Shown here piece by piece: positions 63,048 through 64,000 of a DNA stretch of 64,000 nucleotides. The DNA lies in NCBI GenBank assembly GCA_963739625.1, contig CAVUAU010000003.1:1-64000 (forward strand), written 5' to 3'. This stretch comes from Salinimicrobium sp963739625. Its GTDB lineage: Bacteria > Bacteroidota > Bacteroidia > Flavobacteriales > Flavobacteriaceae. Numbering within the stretch: the first letter of the stretch is position 1; each line of letters starts with the position of its first letter. Made by a program: the position numbers and the translations under genes. The notes beneath the pieces are model-generated. The model was not told the origin of the DNA. It ran no database searches and saw only the letters and a list, made by a program, of their open reading frames with translations.

Positions 63048-64000
63048 ATGCAGACACTTCAAATAGCAGCGGGATTTATCCTTATCGTTGTAATCTTTCT
63101 GGACTTTTTTCATACTACCCTTTCGGGAAACGGGTTTGGATTCCTTTCCAGACTTGTCAACAGGACCCTTAACAGGATCATTATCCAAAACCGAAGCCGG
63201 ACCATTTTTAATTATTCCGGTGTCACTCATTTACTTGTTACCACCGCTGTTTGGCTTACGCTTCTGTTTCTGGGAGCCTATCTTATTTTTACTGCCGGGG
63301 AAGAAATGGTCATCCATGGGACCAGTAAACTTCCTGCAAATTATTCACAGCGCTTTTATTACACCTCCTATGTGCTTTCTACTTTGGGAATAGGAGATTT
63401 TGTGCCGGGAAACGCGGTAAGCGACATCTTTACAGGTATCTTATCTTTTACGGGCTTTATCATGATCACCACGGGTTTGACTTACCTGCTGAGTGTGGTA
63501 AGCTCCGTGCTGAGTAAAAAGGAACTTTCCTTTTACATTTCGACAATGGGAAGCGATGTGGAGGAGATGTATCATTTCTTTAAAAAGGAGGATGATCTCT
63601 CGGGACTGCTTTCTGATGCTAACAACCTGCGCCAGGAAATTCTCAAGAATGCCAGTAGTTATCTGGCTTTTCCCATGGTGAATTATTTCCTGAGCAAAAA
63701 GAGGGAGTCTGCACTGGTGGTTCAAATGGCGGTGCTTTATGAAGTCTTGATGGTGTTAAAAATGGACTGGCCCGAGGAAAGCGTGCAGTATGCGAAAATC
63801 TGTACTATTCTTAATGCCATTGAAAAATACCTGACCCTGGGACTGGAAGATCCCGATGCCGCCGAGCATAACAGGAAGAAACTTAATACCCTTAGAAGCT
63901 CCTGGGGTAAATTTGGATATACTTATAAAAAGAATACAGATATCGACCGGCAATTTACTTCCAGCCTAACCTATGCCGGGTGGAACTGGGATGAAGTTTA
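63048..64000 (+). CDS. Two-helix potassium channel family protein (3' partial)
   Basis: The frame from the ATG at 63048 is open to the window end (317 residues and continuing). It starts MQTLQIAAGFILIVVIFLDF. Hydrophobic helices are at about 5-24, 62-82 and 130-150. The pore loop reads YTSYVLSTLGIGDFVPGN (about 105-122), where TLGIGD takes the place of the potassium selectivity filter TVGYGD. The C-terminal part (from about 160) is cytoplasmic, helical and unrecognised. It is best called an ion channel of the Ion_trans_2 type; selectivity is uncertain because of the Ile. An AAGGAGG stretch lies 25 nt upstream. Confidence 0.75.
   Translation, partial: MQTLQIAAGFILIVVIFLDFFHTTLSGNGFGFLSRLVNRTLNRIIIQNRSRTIFNYSGVTHLLVTTAVWLTLLFLGAYLIFTAGEEMVIHGTSKLPANYSQRFYYTSYVLSTLGIGDFVPGNAVSDIFTGILSFTGFIMITTGLTYLLSVVSSVLSKKELSFYISTMGSDVEEMYHFFKKEDDLSGLLSDANNLRQEILKNASSYLAFPMVNYFLSKKRESALVVQMAVLYEVLMVLKMDWPEESVQYAKICTILNAIEKYLTLGLEDPDAAEHNRKKLNTLRSSWGKFGYTYKKNTDIDRQFTSSLTYAGWNWDEV

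Overview
The window is a chromosomal segment of a Bacteroidota bacterium, most likely a marine-type member of the Flavobacteriaceae (relatives such as Gramella/Christiangramia or Salegentibacter are a guess, not shown). Signs are promoter -7 boxes of the form TAnnTTTG, few Shine-Dalgarno sites, the DUF4295 gene behind rpmG, bshC, a DhnA-type class I aldolase, YidC and LysM proteins of the Bacteroidota type, and intergenic palindromes of the CCCTGACAGGG kind. Most of the window is ordinary housekeeping DNA. There is no prophage, IS element or CRISPR array.

Layout. 1-11.1 kb: the end of a FabH-like gene, a TonB-type receptor, a sodium:solute symporter, recR, a 2-oxo-acid dehydrogenase E2, and an exonuclease / FAH hydrolase / Hpt / cinA run. 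11.1-16.3 kb: repeat-rich spacers around rpmB-rpmG-DUF4295-ftsY and an amidase lipoprotein. 16.3-22.1 kb: katG behind a perfect palindrome, and a tricorn-like protease. 22.2-28.2 kb: the accessory part, with a higBA pair whose toxin has lost its start, an aminotransferase, rimO followed by a tRNA-Leu gene, a HEPN/MNT pair, an aldolase and a damaged DUF2459 gene. 28.2-35.9 kb: a coupled TVP38/aminotransferase-V operon and a complete porin-pstS-pstC-pstA-pstB-phoU phosphate operon. 35.9-64 kb: M16 protease, cation exchanger, bshC, a PLP decarboxylase, guaA, a LysM receptor-like protein, mnmA, lipoproteins, yidC, pyrG, a GH3 protein, an Fpg-family glycosylase, an MBL hydrolase, an erythromycin-esterase-family protein and a partial potassium channel.

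The most unusual site is tRNA-Leu(CAG) at 25347-25450. It is a perfect leucine tRNA except that a 20-nt palindrome sits exactly at the T-stem/T-loop junction. A 19/20 copy of that palindrome lies at 11267-11286 inside another repeat. The last 16 nt of the same tRNA plus one base recur (one mismatch) at 26303-26319, on the far side of the HEPN/MNT pair, as if a small cassette had entered at the tRNA 3' end.

Many genes, including ftsY, bshC and possibly pyrG, are broken by single-base indels, mostly insertions and often outside homopolymers. The density and the essential nature of some victims point to residual sequence error rather than pseudogenes. Such genes are given here with their full reconstructed extents.
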